This document shows, piece after piece, positions 1 through 12,402 of a stretch of 64,000 nt of DNA. The notes beneath the pieces are model-generated. The model worked only from the letters and a program-made list of their open reading frames with translations. It had not been told where the DNA came from and searched no databases. How positions within the stretch are numbered: the stretch's first letter is position 1; every line of letters starts with the position of its first letter. The translations under genes were made by a program, and so were the position numbers. This stretch comes from Smittia aterrima. Lineage: Eukaryota; Arthropoda; Insecta; Diptera; Chironomidae. The stretch lies in the NCBI GenBank assembly GCA_033063855.1, contig CP093830.1, positions 6,634,854 to 6,698,853 on the forward strand, given 5' to 3'.

Positions 1-114
1 CCATGCTCGAAACATTTCTACAAACTCTTGAGTCTTCTCTGGATCTTCATTCAGTTGCTCTTTTGCCACGACCTGAAGTTCAGGGCAAATCGGACGAATA
101 ACGAGAGTCGACAT
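1..114 (-). CDS. CRAL-TRIO lipid-transfer protein, 5' end only (array copy 0, cut by window edge)
   Basis: The reverse strand from the ATG at 112-114 encodes the N-terminus MSTLVIRPICPELQVV and runs off the left edge of the window. It is almost the same as the starts of the three following genes, which share the RPICPELQ opening and the LNEDPEK CRAL-TRIO-N helix. It is therefore the first exon of a further member of the same minus-strand tandem array, whose body lies outside the window. Nothing can be said about its intactness. Confidence 0.85.
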   Translation of the reverse strand, partial: MSTLVIRPICPELQVVAKEQLNEDPEKTQEFVEMFRAW

Positions 115-285
115 GTTGAACAGACGAAGGCCAAACACTAACTAAACCAATTGGAGTTTCCTCATAAGGCTTCAACTATCTAAAGCCAATCTTATCGAAT
201 CCGAGATAACAAACACAACGATATTTGTAAAGTTCAACGAGTTAAGTTTATTGACGCTGAAGAAATTGATTCCATATTTGGAGAC

Positions 286-1293
286 CTAATCTACGTTTAG
301 CTTTCTGAAAGTGCCGTCAATGCCAAAAAGGGAATCAGGATCCTTAGGTCGACCTGGTCGCTTCTTCTCATCAACTCCAAGTGATTCTTCTTCGAGTAGA
401 TAGTCACGATAAGAATTAATTTTCTTCTCCCACTCGTCGGTTAAACTTTGCATTGAACCAGCTTCTCCTTCGTATTCCGTTGGCATCAAACTTCGTGGAA
501 TCACTTTGTAGAGAGAATCGAATGATGCATGGACGTGAAGCTAAAATATCGAAATAGTTTTGAGTTTACTCAATGAGTTTACTAAAATTAATTTAGCCTC
601 GAAAGTATTTACCCTCGTTTTCATTTTTTCGTTCATGAAAGTCTTGAAAAGGTTGAAGAACTGCTCAAACGCTTTCGGAGCGTTTATGTAGTGAAATCCT
701 TTTGGTCTGATGGGACTGGCCTCTTGCATCATCACTGTCATTTTCTTCATAAGCGACGGAGTCATTTGCGTGAAGTGGCTTACTCCAACTCCTTTCAAAT
801 CACAAACTCCAATTTGTCCGGCGATGATCATGTTGTCATCCTCTTGAAGCATAATGTCATTTAAAATCGAGGAAATCTTCATAATATCCATAAGTGGAAC
901 CTTATCTGCATCGTAAGCTCCCATGCGGAATAAGAAAAGCCTTGGCGCGCCAGGATGTTCAAGATTTGGCAACGGAAGTGCCGCTCCGAGCTTAACAAGT
1001 GAACTAATTTTCTGATCAAATGGATCGCGACCTTTAATTATGTCCGGAAAATGAAATCGAGTTGTGTAGAACATGTCGAACTTCTGTTTTGATCGTTCCA
1101 TGTTGAATTTGCAGCCACGTAAGAAATTTACAAGAAATTGATCGTCAGTTCGACCTTTCAGATGTGGTGACTTCTTAATCCATGCTCGAAACATTTCAAC
1201 AAACTCTTGAATCTTCTCTGGATCCTCATTCAGTTGCTCCTTTGCCACGACCTGAAGTTCAGGGCAAATCGGACGAATCGCGAGAGTCGACAT
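286..1293 (-). CDS. CRAL-TRIO domain protein (alpha-tocopherol-transfer/clavesin-like), array copy 1
   Basis: Two coding exons, 613-1293 and 286-540, joined across a 72-bp GT-AG intron, give 311 residues, the usual length of insect alpha-tocopherol-transfer-like proteins. Residues about 10-75 form the CRAL-TRIO-N helices, with the signature TDDQFLVNFLRGCKFNMERSK. The Sec14-type lipid-binding domain follows, with the conserved DLKGVGVSHF strand and the FHYINAPKAFEQFFNLFKTFMNEK gate region. Exon 2 carries the C-terminal PTEYEGEAGS motif typical of the family. Such proteins bind hydrophobic ligands such as retinoids, tocopherol or phosphoinositides in the cytosol; the ligand here is unknown. The gene is followed by close paralogues in the same orientation at about 1.15-kb spacing. 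Confidence 0.93.
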
Positions 1294-1446
1294 GTTGAAG
1301 AGTCAAAGAACGAACACTAACTAAACTTAGTGAAGTTTTTTGCGTTATCATTTTATCATAAAGCTATCTAAAGCCAATCTTATCGAATCGATAATAAAAT
1401 GCGAAGATAAAAAATTTGTAAAATTCAAAGATTTTAGTTTATTGGC

Positions 1447-2430
1447 TTAATCAACATTTAACTTTCTGAAAGTGCCGTCAATACCAAAAAGTGAATCAGG
1501 ATCCTTTGGTCGACCTGGTCGCTTTTTCTCATCAACTCCAAACGAATCGTCTTCGATAAAATAATCACGATAAGAAATAATTTTATTTTCTCTTTCGTCG
1601 GTTAAACTTTGAATCGAACCAGCCTCTCCCTCGTATTCCGTTGGCATCAAACTTCGTGGAATGACTTTGTAAAGTGAATCGAATGAAGCATGGACGTAAA
1701 GCTAGAAATTGGAATTGTTTTATTTTCATTTTCTTAAATTTATTTTCCTTACCCTCGACTTCATTTTTTCATTCATAAAAGTCTTTAAAAGATTAAAGAA
1801 TTGTTCAAAAATTTTCGGAGCATTTATGTAGTGGAATCCTTTTTGTCGAATTGGACTCTCTTGCATTATAATTGTCATTTTCTTCATGAAAGATGGACTT
1901 ATGTGAGTGAAGTGGCTCATGCCAACTCCTTTCAAATCCATGATTGCAATTTGTCCGGCGATAACCATGTTGTCATCCTCTTGAAGCAAAATGTCGTTTG
2001 CCATCATCGAAACTCTCATAACGTCAATGATTGAAACTTTTTCTGCATCGTAAGCTCCCATGCGAACGAGTACAATTCTTGGTGCTCCTGGATGTTCAAG
2101 TTTTGGTAAAGGAAGTCCAACTCCGAGCTTAATAATTGACCTGAGTTTTTGATCAAATGGATCGCGACCTCGAATTACATCAGGAAAATGAAATCGAGTT
2201 GTGTAGAACATGTCGTACTTCTGCTTCGCACGTTCCATGTTGAATTTGCAGCCACGTAAGAAATTCAAGAGAAACTGATCATCAGTTCGACCTTTCAGAT
2301 GTGGTGACTTCTTAATCCATTCACGAAACATTTCAACGAATTCTTGAATCTTCTCTGGATCTTCATTCAGTTGCTCCTTCGCAACCGCTTGAAGTTCAGG
2401 GCAAATCGGACGAATCGCGAGCGTCGACAT
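1447..2430 (-). CDS. CRAL-TRIO domain protein, array copy 2
   Basis: Exons 1753-2430 and 1447-1701 give 310 residues. It is a close paralogue of the previous gene with the same single intron position. It lacks one residue relative to copies 1 and 3 in the segment after the MQE motif (MQESPIRQKG), which is a clean codon deletion, so the frame stays open. Two ATGs lie in tandem at 2431-2433 and 2428-2430; the second matches the MSTLAIRP start of its neighbours and is preferred. The CRAL-TRIO-N signature, the DLKGVGMSHF lipid-binding strand and the C-terminal EYEGEAGS motif are all present. Probably a functional cytosolic lipid-transfer protein; ligand unknown. Confidence 0.92.
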
Positions 2431-2597
2431 CATGAAGAGTCAAAGATCGAACACAAACTAAAGCGATTTAAATTTTTGCGATATCATTTTATCGTATCGC
2501 TCTAATTATCTAAAGCCAATCTTATATAATAAAATATGACGATAAAAATTTGTAAATTCAAAGATTTTACTTTATTGACGTTGAAAAAAATGATTCC

Positions 2598-3588
2598 TTA
2601 ATCAACATTTAACTTCCTGAAAGTGCCGTCGATTCCAAAGAGTGAGTCAGGATTCTTTGGTTGACCCGGCCGCTTGTTCTCATCGACCCCAAGCGATTCT
2701 TCTTCGAGAAGGTAATCACGATAAGAAATAATTTTCTTCTCCCACTCGTCGGTCAAACTTTGAAGCGATCCAGCTTCTCCTTCATACTCAGTTGGCATTA
2801 ATCTTCTGGGAATCACTTTGTAAAGTGAATCTAATGTAGCGTGGACGTAAAGCTAAAAATCAAAATTGTTTCATGCTCACTCACGACTTTTTTAAATTTC
2901 TTCTTACCCTCGACCTTATTTTCTCGTTCGCAAAAGTCTTTAAAAGATTAAAGAATTGCTCAAAAATTTTAGGAGCGTTGATGTAGTGCGCTCCTATATG
3001 TCGAATTGGGTTTGCATCTTGAACGATCGTCATCACTTTCTTCACAAGCGACGAATTCATTTGAGTGAAGTGACTCATGCCAACTCCTTTCAAATCAATA
3101 ATTCCAACTTGTCCGGCGATCATCATGTTATCATCTTCTTGCATCATTATGTCGTTTAAAAATGACATAATTTTTATAACGTCAATGATTGAAGTTTTAT
3201 CTGCATCGTAAGCTCCCATACGAAATAGGAGAATTCTTGGTGCGCCAGGATGTTCAAGCTTTGGTAACGGAAGTGCAACTCCGAGCTTAATAATTGACCT
3301 GAGTTTCTCGTCGAGAGGATCGCGACCTCGAATTACGTCAGGAAAATGAAATCGAGTTGTGTAGAACATATCAAACTTCTGCTTCGTTCGTTCCATATTG
3401 AATTTGCAGCCACGTAAGAAATTCACAAGAAATTGATCGTCAGTTCGAGTTTTGAGATGTGGCGACTGCTTAATCCATTCTCTAAACATTTCTACAAACT
3501 CTTGAATCTTCTCTGGATCCTCATTCAGTTGCTCCTTCGCAACCGCTTGAAGTTCAGGGCAAATCGGACGAATAGCGAGAGACGACAT
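2598..3588 (-). CDS. CRAL-TRIO domain protein, array copy 3
   Basis: Exons 2908-3588 and 2598-2852 give 311 residues. The ATG at 3586-3588 (MSSLAIRP) is chosen because it matches the array; an in-frame extension upstream (MVFECCLF...) has no counterpart in the paralogues. The N-terminal helix bundle, Sec14-like domain and C-terminal EYEGEAGS motif are intact. The ligand-gate region differs from copies 1 and 2 (VMTIVQDANPIRHIGAHYINAPK), so the copies vary mainly around the expected pocket entrance while framework motifs are constant. This suggests divergence in ligand preference, but that is inference only. Confidence 0.92.
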
Positions 3589-3806
3589 GATGAACAGACA
3601 ACACTCGAAAACCAACTAAACAATTAAATTTTTTCTCGAAAGTTTTTTGATGACTTAACGAGATCATCTTTTTAAACCCTGACAACGCAGATGTGGATTT
3701 GGTTCTTGAAAAACTAACTGAACTTGATACTTAAGTAAACAATTGATGAAAAAACATTATCAGTTTTTTATTGGACGATTATGAAAGTAATGAAGATGCT
3801 TTCGAT

Positions 3807-4846
3807 TCAATCAATATCAAGCTTTCTAAAAGTTCCATCAACTCCGAACATTTTATCAGAGTTCACCTTTGGACCTTCGCGCTTCGTCTCATCTACTCCA
3901 TACAATGAATCCTCTTCTTTGTAATAAGCTCGATAAGACAGAAGTCGTTTTTCCCATTCGTTGATTAAACTTTCGACAGAGCCAACATCGCCACCGTAAT
4001 CTTTAGGAAGTAATCTTCTTGGAACGTGTTTGAATAGAGAGTCAAGATCGTTGTGAAGGAAAAGCTGCCGAAAATAAAAATTAAAGATCATCACAATCTT
4101 TTAATTTTAAAAAATATTACTCGAGAGCGATTTTTTTCGTTCATGAATCCAGTGAAAAGGTTGAAGACTTGTTCGAATCCTCGCGGTGTGTTGATCCAAT
4201 GAAGACCTCTCATTCTCCCAGGAGCCGCGTCTTGCGTCAGAACTGTCATTTTCTTGATGAATGTTGGATTGAATTGTAAGAAGTGAGAGACGGTCACGCC
4301 TGAAAGATCAAGAATTCCGATCTGACCAGCAATCACAAAGTTATCGTCTTCGTTGAGCATGTAATCGAGCATCATTGTCGTGACTCTCATTGCATCTTGA
4401 ATAGTGTAAACACTTGGATCAAAGATTCCTGGTCGAATTAGAATTATCCTCGGCGAGTCAGGATTTTCTGTGACTGGCAATGGAAGACCGAAGCTAAAAG
4501 AAATTTAATCAATCGAAATGATAAGAGTAAAATTTTATCGATACCCTTGACGAATCATTCCGATTGTGTGGTCATTCGATGGATCACGGTTTCTTATAAG
4601 CTCAGATGAATGTGTTCGCACTGAGTAGAAAAGGTCCAACTTTTTCTTCGCCTTTTCCATACTGTACTTGCAACCGCGAAGAAAAGCGACGAGGAAAGCA
4701 TCGTCGGTTCTTGATTTTAAATGCGGCGTTTGATTGATCCACTTCCGAAATAGATCCAACTCTGATTGAATGCGATCTGGGTCTTCATTTAGCTCACTTG
4801 CTGCTAACCTTGCAAGGCTCACTGATAACGGTCTAATTTCCGGCAT
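3807..4846 (-). CDS. CRAL-TRIO domain protein, array copy 4 (older paralogue)
   Basis: Three coding exons, 4545-4846, 4121-4493 and 3807-4064, give 310 residues, one more intron than copies 1-3. It starts MPEIRPLS and contains SRTDDAFLVAFLRGCKYSMEKAK, the DLSGVTVSHF strand and LHWINTPRGFEQVFNLFTGFMNEK, all hallmarks of a CRAL-TRIO protein, then LPKDYGGDVGS at the C-terminus. Copies 4-6 are clearly more divergent than copies 1-3, so the array grew in at least two phases. Same strand as its neighbours, with about 220 bp between the stop of this gene and the start of copy 3 downstream. Confidence 0.92.
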
Positions 4847-5112
4847 TGCCTGATCATTAGTTTTCTACTCTAGCTCACAGCCCAAACTGAATGAAAAGAT
4901 AGTCAAGTCTGAACAAAAAAAGTTACTTAATCGGATATGTTTTATCAACAAAAAAACAAGTCAGATAAGATATCGCTTTCTTGACTCGCGAAATTATCAA
5001 CTTTTACTTTTTCCAGCTCGTTCTTTCGATAAAGAGTTCGCTGGAAACTTTTCTTTTTATTTTGAGCATTTAAAATATTTCAGTAGATCTAGTTTTCATA
5101 GTTTTTAATTAT

Positions 5113-6128
5113 TTAATTATAATTTGCAGTTACAAACTCTGCATTGTGATGACGAAACTCTGTTGGTCGTTTGGATTCGTCTGTTCCGAAATGACCGTCA
5201 CTAAGGAAATAATCGCGATAAGAAACTAATTTGTGTTCCCAGAATTTTATGATCGCATCGATTGAACCTGAGCCGCCTCCATATTCCGTCGGGAGAATTT
5301 GACGGGAAATGTGATCGAAAAGTGTTTCGTGAGTGGTTGGATGAATCACAATCTCAACTGGATGATCTTCTGTTTGCAAGTTCTTTGATTGCATAATGCT
5401 CTTGAAAAGGTTGAAGACGATATCGAAACCTGGAGGAGTGTGAACGTAATGAATGCCTCGTTGTTTCATTGGTGACCCTTCCTGGTTGAGAACCGCCAGC
5501 TTCTTAACTAAGATCGGATCCAACTGAAGGAGATGACTCTTCGTAACGTTGTTGAAATCTACGATTGCGACTTCACCACAAATCACAAAGTTATCATCTT
5601 CTATTAGAAGAATATCACAAATCATATTGGCAACCTAAAGAAAGAGAGATTATCCACTTGAATCGAGCGCGAGTTGTGCAATGAAACCTTCATAATATCA
5701 ATCATCCGATAACGTTTTGCATCATACGATCCAGGTCGAATAAGAATCACACGCGGACTGTCAGGACGATCTGTCAATGGAAGCGGCAATCCAATCCCGA
5801 GTCGAATAATCTCAAGGAGTTTAGGATTTAATGGATCTCGCTGCATCATCAGTTCGGGCAATGACGTTCGACACGTGTAGAACATTTCGATTTTCATCAT
5901 CGCCCTCTCCACGTTATGTTTTGAGTTTCGTAAGAATGTGATTAGAAATTGATCGTCGGTTCGAGAACTGAGATGCGGAATGTGATGGAGACGAGCTCTG
6001 AGTGCTTCGAGCTCATGACTTATGTTTGCTGGTATCTCGTTTAACTCCTCGAATGCCTTCCGTTGTAGGCTTAGCGATAACGGTCGAATGTTCGGCATAA
6101 TTTCACCTTCACTGATCGATGTTTCCAT
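5113..6128 (-). CDS. CRAL-TRIO domain protein, array copy 5
   Basis: Exons 5688-6128 and 5113-5634. Starting at 6128 gives 320 residues; starting at the in-frame ATG at 6096-6098 gives 310 and the MPNIRPLS start that parallels copy 4 (MPEIRPLS). The second is more likely by homology, so the first ten residues are uncertain. Motifs: SRTDDQFLITFLRNSKHNVERAM, VDFNNVTKSHLLQLDP and IHYVHTPPGFDIVFNLF, then LPTEYGGGSGS. The gate helix after FKSIMQ is expanded by an acidic insertion (NLQTEDHPVEIVIHPTTHE) not seen in the other copies. The splice donor is GTTTCATT, a weaker site than its neighbours use. Confidence 0.9.
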
Positions 6129-6500
6129 CGAAACTCAACAACGGTTCCGATTGAAAACAAAAGTTTCTCTTATCAATTTTTTTCGCGCGGCTACAATGGC
6201 TTAATCTCAAGTATTGAGACTTTTTTTGGACACTGATTAGATAGCATAGAATTGATTGAACGGGCAGAGTGACTTGCGCTCTCACAGGAAAGCTCTACAC
6301 TCATAAAAAAATCATTTCCCAAGAAGTGTTCGATTGTGTTTTAAAAGAAATTAGTTCACACATGTCTCTTGAACGATAAACACTTCTATCGAATCAACTC
6401 CACCCACGTACGTGACTCACTTGCGACAGCGATAAACTCACACCAACAATTTTCCTTATCAAACTTCATCGTTTTTTATTTTACTTTTCTCTTGACGTTA

Positions 6501-7483
6501 CTAATCAATGTTAAGCGAACGAAATGAACCTTCAGCACCGAATAGAGAGACGTTGTTGTTATCAGCTGCACCTGAACCTTGAAGATTGTCGACGCGATAC
6601 TTTGCATCGTCTAAGAACCAATCTCTATCTTTCAGCAACTCTTCGCGCCACCAATCAATTACTTTAGGAATACTCTCGTTTGTTCCGCCGTACTCAATTG
6701 GTAAAAACTTTTTGTCGACATGCTTTTGAAGTTCCTCAAAGTTTTCGTGCATTTGTACGCGGCTGCGAAGTTTCTCATGGCACACGCTCATGAAAAGTTT
6801 GAACACAGTTTCGATTCCTCGAGGTGGGTTGACAAGATGAATCGCTTTGATGCGAACAGGGAAAGGCTCGAGGAGACCAGAAAGTTTCTTGATCAGTGCT
6901 GGCGTGATTTGTGACATCAAACCAAGTCCACATCCTCGGAGATCGACGATATTGATGTGACCAGTTATGATTGTTACATCTGAATCATTTCAAAAGTTAG
7001 CTTGTGTTGTTCAGGAAATGTTTGTTACTCACCAGAATGTATCATACACCAGTCGGCCATAAGATAAGTCACCTTCATTACGCTAAGGAAATCATATTTG
7101 CTATAATCGTAGCCCCCGAGTCGAGTGAGAATAATTCTGGGGTCTGTTTTTGATTCATCGACAGGTAGAGGCATGATAGCGCCAATGCTAATAATCTCTT
7201 GCATGAATTTGTCGGCAGTGTCGCGATTAGAGAAAAACTCTGGAGTTGCAGTTCTCGCTACGTAATACATTTCAATTTTCTTTTTCGCCTTCTCTAAACT
7301 GTATTTGCAGCCGCGGAGAAACGTCACGAGAAATTGATCGTCATCTCGTGATTTAATGTGTGGCACTTGCGCTAGCCATGATCGCAAAGCCTCGACATCT
7401 AAGTGAATTCTTTCAGGAACTTCGTTGAGCTCTTCACAAGCGACTTTTTGTAATTCGTCTGATAGTTTCCGAAGGTTCAACAT
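6501..7483 (-). CDS. CRAL-TRIO domain protein, array copy 6
   Basis: Exons 7033-7483 and 6501-6979 join in phase (HS|DVTIITGHINIVDLRG) to give 309 residues. It starts MLNLRKLS and has SRDDDQFLVTFLRGCKYSLEKAK, the lipid-pocket strand VDLRGCGLGLMSQ and AIHLVNPPRGIETVFKLF, then LPIEYGGTNES. This is the most upstream and most divergent member of the array, with a glycine-rich pocket strand unlike the VSHF form of the others. Expected to be a cytosolic lipid-transfer protein; ligand unknown. Confidence 0.91.
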
Positions 7484-7754
7484 TTTTTATCTAATTTCGT
7501 TTGAATGTGTCGCGAGCAAAAGTCACAAACCGACTGAACGACACTCAACGTGTGAAGGAGAAAAATATTGTGCGAGGCAATCGATGTCTCTAAACCCAAA
7601 AGATAAGATTTACCTTTACGTGATAGTGCATTAGCAGCTGAAACTTGATGACTCATAATCCAAAATGCTTTTGACCTTCAATTTTAACAACTCACAAATC
7701 TTTATTAAGTAATTTTATTGAATTTTTATGATTCATTCATTGAGATCAAAACGG

Positions 7755-10468
7755 CTACTTCTGTGAATTGATTTTAAGTTGAGCTTTGGAAGCAGATGAC
7801 GAGGTTTTGATGGTGTAATAGCTTTTTTGACCATTATCATTGCGACTTGCTTGAAACTGACCAGAAACGTAAGGCTGGATTCTTTCGCAAGTTGCGCGCT
7901 CTCCACTCGGAGCTTGTTGCGTCTGTTGACTTTGCATGAGAACTCTGTTCGTCCAAGCTTCTTGTTCTTCTTGAATTTGCTTGGTTGACTTGATTGCAGG
8001 TGATGCTACAGTTTGCTTAGGTTGTTGAAGTGATTGCACGACAACTTTCGCTTGAATTGATGTTGCTTCAACTTTTTCTTTCATCACTTTCGGTTCAGCG
8101 ACTCGAGTATGATTTTGGAGGAAGCTTGCAAATGCTGAATTGAATGAAGGACCGCAAGGCTTTTTAATCGTTGCTTGCTCTGTAGTTACTGCCTGTGGAC
8201 GAATACTAGGCATTTCGCTCGGCTTGCCTGACATGATCATCACCTTCGACTCTTTTGTGTGAATGACTTCAACTAAAAAAATAAAGTTAGAATTATTTTG
8301 ATTTGATTTAAAAAATTTAAATCAACTTACGCTTAGCGCCTGGAATACAAGTTACTTCTGGCAGATTTATTAATTTTTTAACCTTCGACTTTTGAAGATT
8401 AGTCGGTGAGGGATTAGATTTGTCAGCCTTTGGAGTCAATGTCTTGCGAGCGGGAATTCGTCTAGCACTCGCTGGTCTACCTCTCTCGTTCTTAATAACT
8501 TTGCCGTCTTCACTAATCAACTGATGACCTTTAGTTTCATACCAATCGTCATCGTAATCTGAATCGTGCTTCTTTCGTTTTCTCTTTCGCGGCTTCTCAT
8601 CTTCAGATGAATCAGCCAAATACATTTCAAGAGCTGATCGTCTGTCTGGTTCATCCAAGTCAGCTAAAAGTGCTGCAGCTTCTTCTTCAGCACTAACGAA
8701 GAAACTTCCTTTAAGTTGTGATTTAGCAAGTGGGGGAACATTTGGATTTAGCATAATTGCATTCAAGTCAAGTTCAGGATTTCGTTCTTTGAATGATAGT
8801 CTTTTTGCTTGCACAGGTTGCTGCGTTTCCATTTGATTCATGTGATACTCTGGATGTGTAAACTTTGCTAAACCAGATTTCCAATTATCGAAGAGCGAAG
8901 GTTGAAATCGTTTCACGAAAGCATCCATCGAAATTTTTACAGAGTCAGGACAACAATTACAAACTATCGCGTGCTTGCCGTATTCGATCCAGCGTTCGAT
9001 GGCAAAGTTTGTTGATTCAGCGCAGTTGAATCCGTGATTAAAACCGCAATGATATCCAAATGGAAATGTGATCATGAAATGTCCTTCTTCCTGCACAATC
9101 GAGTCGTAAGGAATGTCATAATCTTTCAACCACTTTGGATTGATGATGGTCATCTTATGTCGTAAAAATGCTTTGCATGCTGCATGTGATTTGGGAAAAA
9201 GAACAGCCGCGAGCTTCTCAAACTTTCTTCCGAACTTCGGTGGAACTGCGTACCACGTCTTTGGTGCACCGAAATGAAGATAGTTGATGGAATACAAGTC
9301 CATATCTTCGGTGTGCCAAGCGAAAGTTGTTTTCCACATTCCGAAGTATAAATATCCAGTATTCACTCCGGCAATGGAAATATTGTAATCTCTTGACACG
9401 TAGTCCAAGATCGTTTGAAGATTGCTGACGTTCCAACTCTCGGTATCTGGATCAGTTATGGAACCGTTGACGTCTGCGCCATAAATTCCAGCATGCGATG
9501 TGATATTTTTCCAGTAAATTTGCTCTAAGTCTTTATGCGTGACGTGAGCTGGAGTAGCATAGGCTGGACTGTTTGCTTTCTCGCTGAATTCCGAGACAGT
9601 CATTGGTTGTAGTGGAACATTGACTTGTTGGTAAATATTGTCGGTTACTCCAGGAACTTTCGCGACAGCTTGACAAATTGGTTTGTCAATTTTGACATCA
9701 AGTTTTGTTAAATCATATCCATGCTTTCGAGGCTTGTACTCAGGTGGCGGAATTATCTAAAACGAGAAATCGAAATCATCATGAAAATGAGTATGGTTGC
9801 AGGAAACAAGACGAAACTCGAGGGAACATGAGGAAACATGTTAAAGGGAAGCTTTTTAAAATTTCTCTTAAAGAAGTTCTATAAAATATTCTTCATTTAT
9901 CAAAATTAATTCCTTAAAAATTTGAGTGACGTCATGAAGCTGAATAAGGTCGATTCAAACTTGCTGATTAAAAATATTTGGCGGAATGAACGGGAAATTT
10001 AAAAAAAAGGAATAAAGTTCATTGACCTCAAAATAAAGTTCATTGATCTTAAAATCAGCTGTTTCTACCAAAATTCATGCAAGGACATAGAATTATTAGC
10101 TGAGTCCTTATAAACTTTAAAATAGTTTGGTATATAAATCTTTAATAATTTAGTCTCAGATCTTCGAACAAGAACGAAACAAAATGTTGAGGAGGTAGCG
10201 GAAAATTTTTAGGTTACGAAGACTAAACATAGAAACACGAGAGCGCAGACTTAATATTGATAGATTTTTTTCTCTTTTGTTTATTATTTAGTCTGCGCTT
10301 TTTCACTTAGACTTAAATATATTTATTTTCAATATTTACCTTTGCAAGTCCTGCTTTGTGTGCTCCTTTTGATTCGATAAACTTGATGTACTTTGAAAAG
10401 TCCTTGAACTCTTCCCACGTCGGCCTGAACGTTTGAATCTTCATTTCATGATCATCAGAATCATCCAT
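7755..10468 (-). CDS. Kdm4: JmjC histone lysine demethylase, KDM4 family
   Basis: Exons 10340-10468, 8331-9756 and 7755-8272 give 690 residues. JmjN is split between exons 1 and 2 (TFRPTWEEFKDFSKYIKFIE, then IIPPPEYKPRK). The JmjC core has the Fe(II) ligands His191 and Glu193 in AWHTEDMD and His284 in GFNHGFNCAES, plus the zinc-site Cys237/His243 in ACKAFLRHKM and the following CNCCPD. It should demethylate trimethylated H3K9/H3K36 with 2-oxoglutarate in the nucleus (family knowledge). The C-terminal third is basic and low-complexity (KPRKRKRKKHD, then glutamine-rich) and has no PHD or Tudor domains, unlike vertebrate KDM4A-C but like fly KDM4. The 583-bp first intron is the only long one. 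Confidence 0.95.
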
Positions 10469-11253
10469 TCTGATTTGGTCTATTCAATCTGAGAACTGAA
10501 GGAGAAATATTTTGTTAAAAGGACGAAATGATGGAAGGGGGTGATGAAATTCACGAAACATTCTCGCTTTCATGACAAGAAACAAAAACAAAAATTTAAT
10601 TCTAGCGATTTTTTCAAAGAGCACTGCAATCTTCTTATAACAATTGGTATTAAGATGAACTGACAAACACTTTCATTTACTTGGAAACACGATAACCTCA
10701 GATTCCCGGTAACAAGCGATTTTGATTTGTTTGAATGAAAATTCTAATGAAACTTAATATGGCTACGTGAGATTCACAAAAATCATCTTTTTCCACCATA
10801 TACAACTTTCTCATAAAAACTTTCATCGGCAATTAGTTAAAGCACTCACCAGTTAGATGTAAAACGTAAAATTATCGACGACAAACTAAAATTTCGTCTA
10901 AAATCACAATCTTGAAGATGTTTGTTTTGGTTTTCTTTTTTGTTATTAATTTAATCTCACTTGATTGTTCATTCACTCTTCTAGTGGACTTATAGCACAG
11001 CTTATGTATTGCCACTAATAAAAAACAACAGTTAACAATACTTATTTCCGTAATTCTTTAATTTCAGACGATCAACGAGTTGTGATCAATTTCTTAGCAT
11101 GAATTTTTAGCATACTTTTGTAAGGGGCCAGAATTTTTTTCAAATATTTTTCAGCTGCTACGAGTTTCTTCGTTTGCCTTAGCAACGAACTTGTTTATTG
11201 TTATTTTTCAAACATTGTGCATCAGAATTTAAAGAAAAATCCTTTACTTTGCA
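10469..11253. promoter_or_regulatory. Divergent intergenic region between KDM4 and the PACRG-like gene
   Basis: About 785 bp separate the KDM4 ATG (minus) and the PACRG-like ATG (plus), so both promoters must lie here. The stretch is AT-rich, has no convincing coding exon on either strand, and shows no clear TATA box or repeat by eye. Confidence 0.5.
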
Positions 11254-12173
11254 ATGTCAGCAGCCACTTCATGTTTCTTGAAGAAAGGAAGTGGCGTCAA
11301 GTACTTAAATCGACCTTACACGGCGGGTTGTGTGAAACGAGTAAGATTTTAGTCCTTTTTATTTAAAGGAATTAATCAATTTCTTCTCCTTAGATTGTCC
11401 CTCCATTTTCAATTCAATCGCTTCAAAAGAATACTGTGACGTTCGAGCCGAAGTTCCAGAAGAAATGTAAGATTTCCTCAAATATTTCAAACAATTTCTT
11501 TAAACGTTTTTTAATTTCCAGTTGTCATCGATTGCCATAACTTCTCAAAACCCGCCACAAGCTTTCGTATGTACTACGATCGAGGTGACTTGCCTATTAA
11601 AATGGAATATCTGATAGGCGGCGATAAAATTAGCTGGACAGTCGACATCGATAAACTTGATTACAGTCTGTACCTTCCACTCTTCTTCGATGGATTATCA
11701 GAAACTAAACATCCTTACAAAACGTTTGCCCGTCAAGGAGTTCAAGATTTACTCTCCAACGGAGGAGATAAAATTTATGCGATCATTCCGCAGTTGATAA
11801 TTCCGATTAAAAATGCTCTGAACACAAAGAACATTGAAGTCATGTGCACGACATTAAAAATCATTCAACAGTTGGTTAACTCATCTGACTTGATTGGTCC
11901 AGGACTCGTGCCGTTCTATCGACAGCTTCTTCCAGTGTTCAACGCTTATAAAATAAGAAACAGTGAGTTCATCTAAGATCTAAAGCTAAACATAATTTTA
12001 TTTTCTTTCTAGTCAACATCTACGATGCCATCGATTACGGTCAAAAGAACAATCTTAACTTAGGCGACTTAATCGATGAAACCCTTCAATGCTTGGAGAA
12101 GTACGGCGGTGAAGATGCTTTTATCAACATCAAGTATCTTGTTCCCACTTATGAGTCCACATTCATTAATTAA
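11254..12173 (+). CDS. Parkin co-regulated gene (PACRG)-like protein
   Basis: Exons 11254-11340, 11394-11466, 11522-11962 and 12013-12173 give 253 residues. Characteristic PACRG segments are TTFxxxYDRGDLPI-type (here FRMYYDRGDLPIKMEYL), the YSLYLPLFFDGLSETKHPYKTFARQGVQDLL block, and LIIPIKNALNTKN followed by LVNSSDLIGPGLVPFYRQLLPVFN, ending in the NLGDLIDETLQCLEKYGGEDAF region. PACRG is an axonemal microtubule-inner protein linking A- and B-tubules in cilia and sperm flagella (family knowledge). Length fits the family core. The gene is divergent from KDM4. Confidence 0.93.
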
Positions 12174-12402
12174 AGAATTTCAATTTGTTAGCTAATTATT
12201 GAATTGTTTACATCGTTCAGCTTTGGAATTTAAGCATTTATTAAGTGCTCTCGCTTCCTCCAGCTCAGCAGGAGATTGTAAATTAGAGAAAAGTTAAGCT
12301 TAATGAAGTGATTACTTTGAAAGCCAGTTATGTTCATTGAAATGATTTTTTACTTCTGATTAAAAAAAAAGTTTTTGACTCAAATCGAGTTAACTACAAA
12401 AA

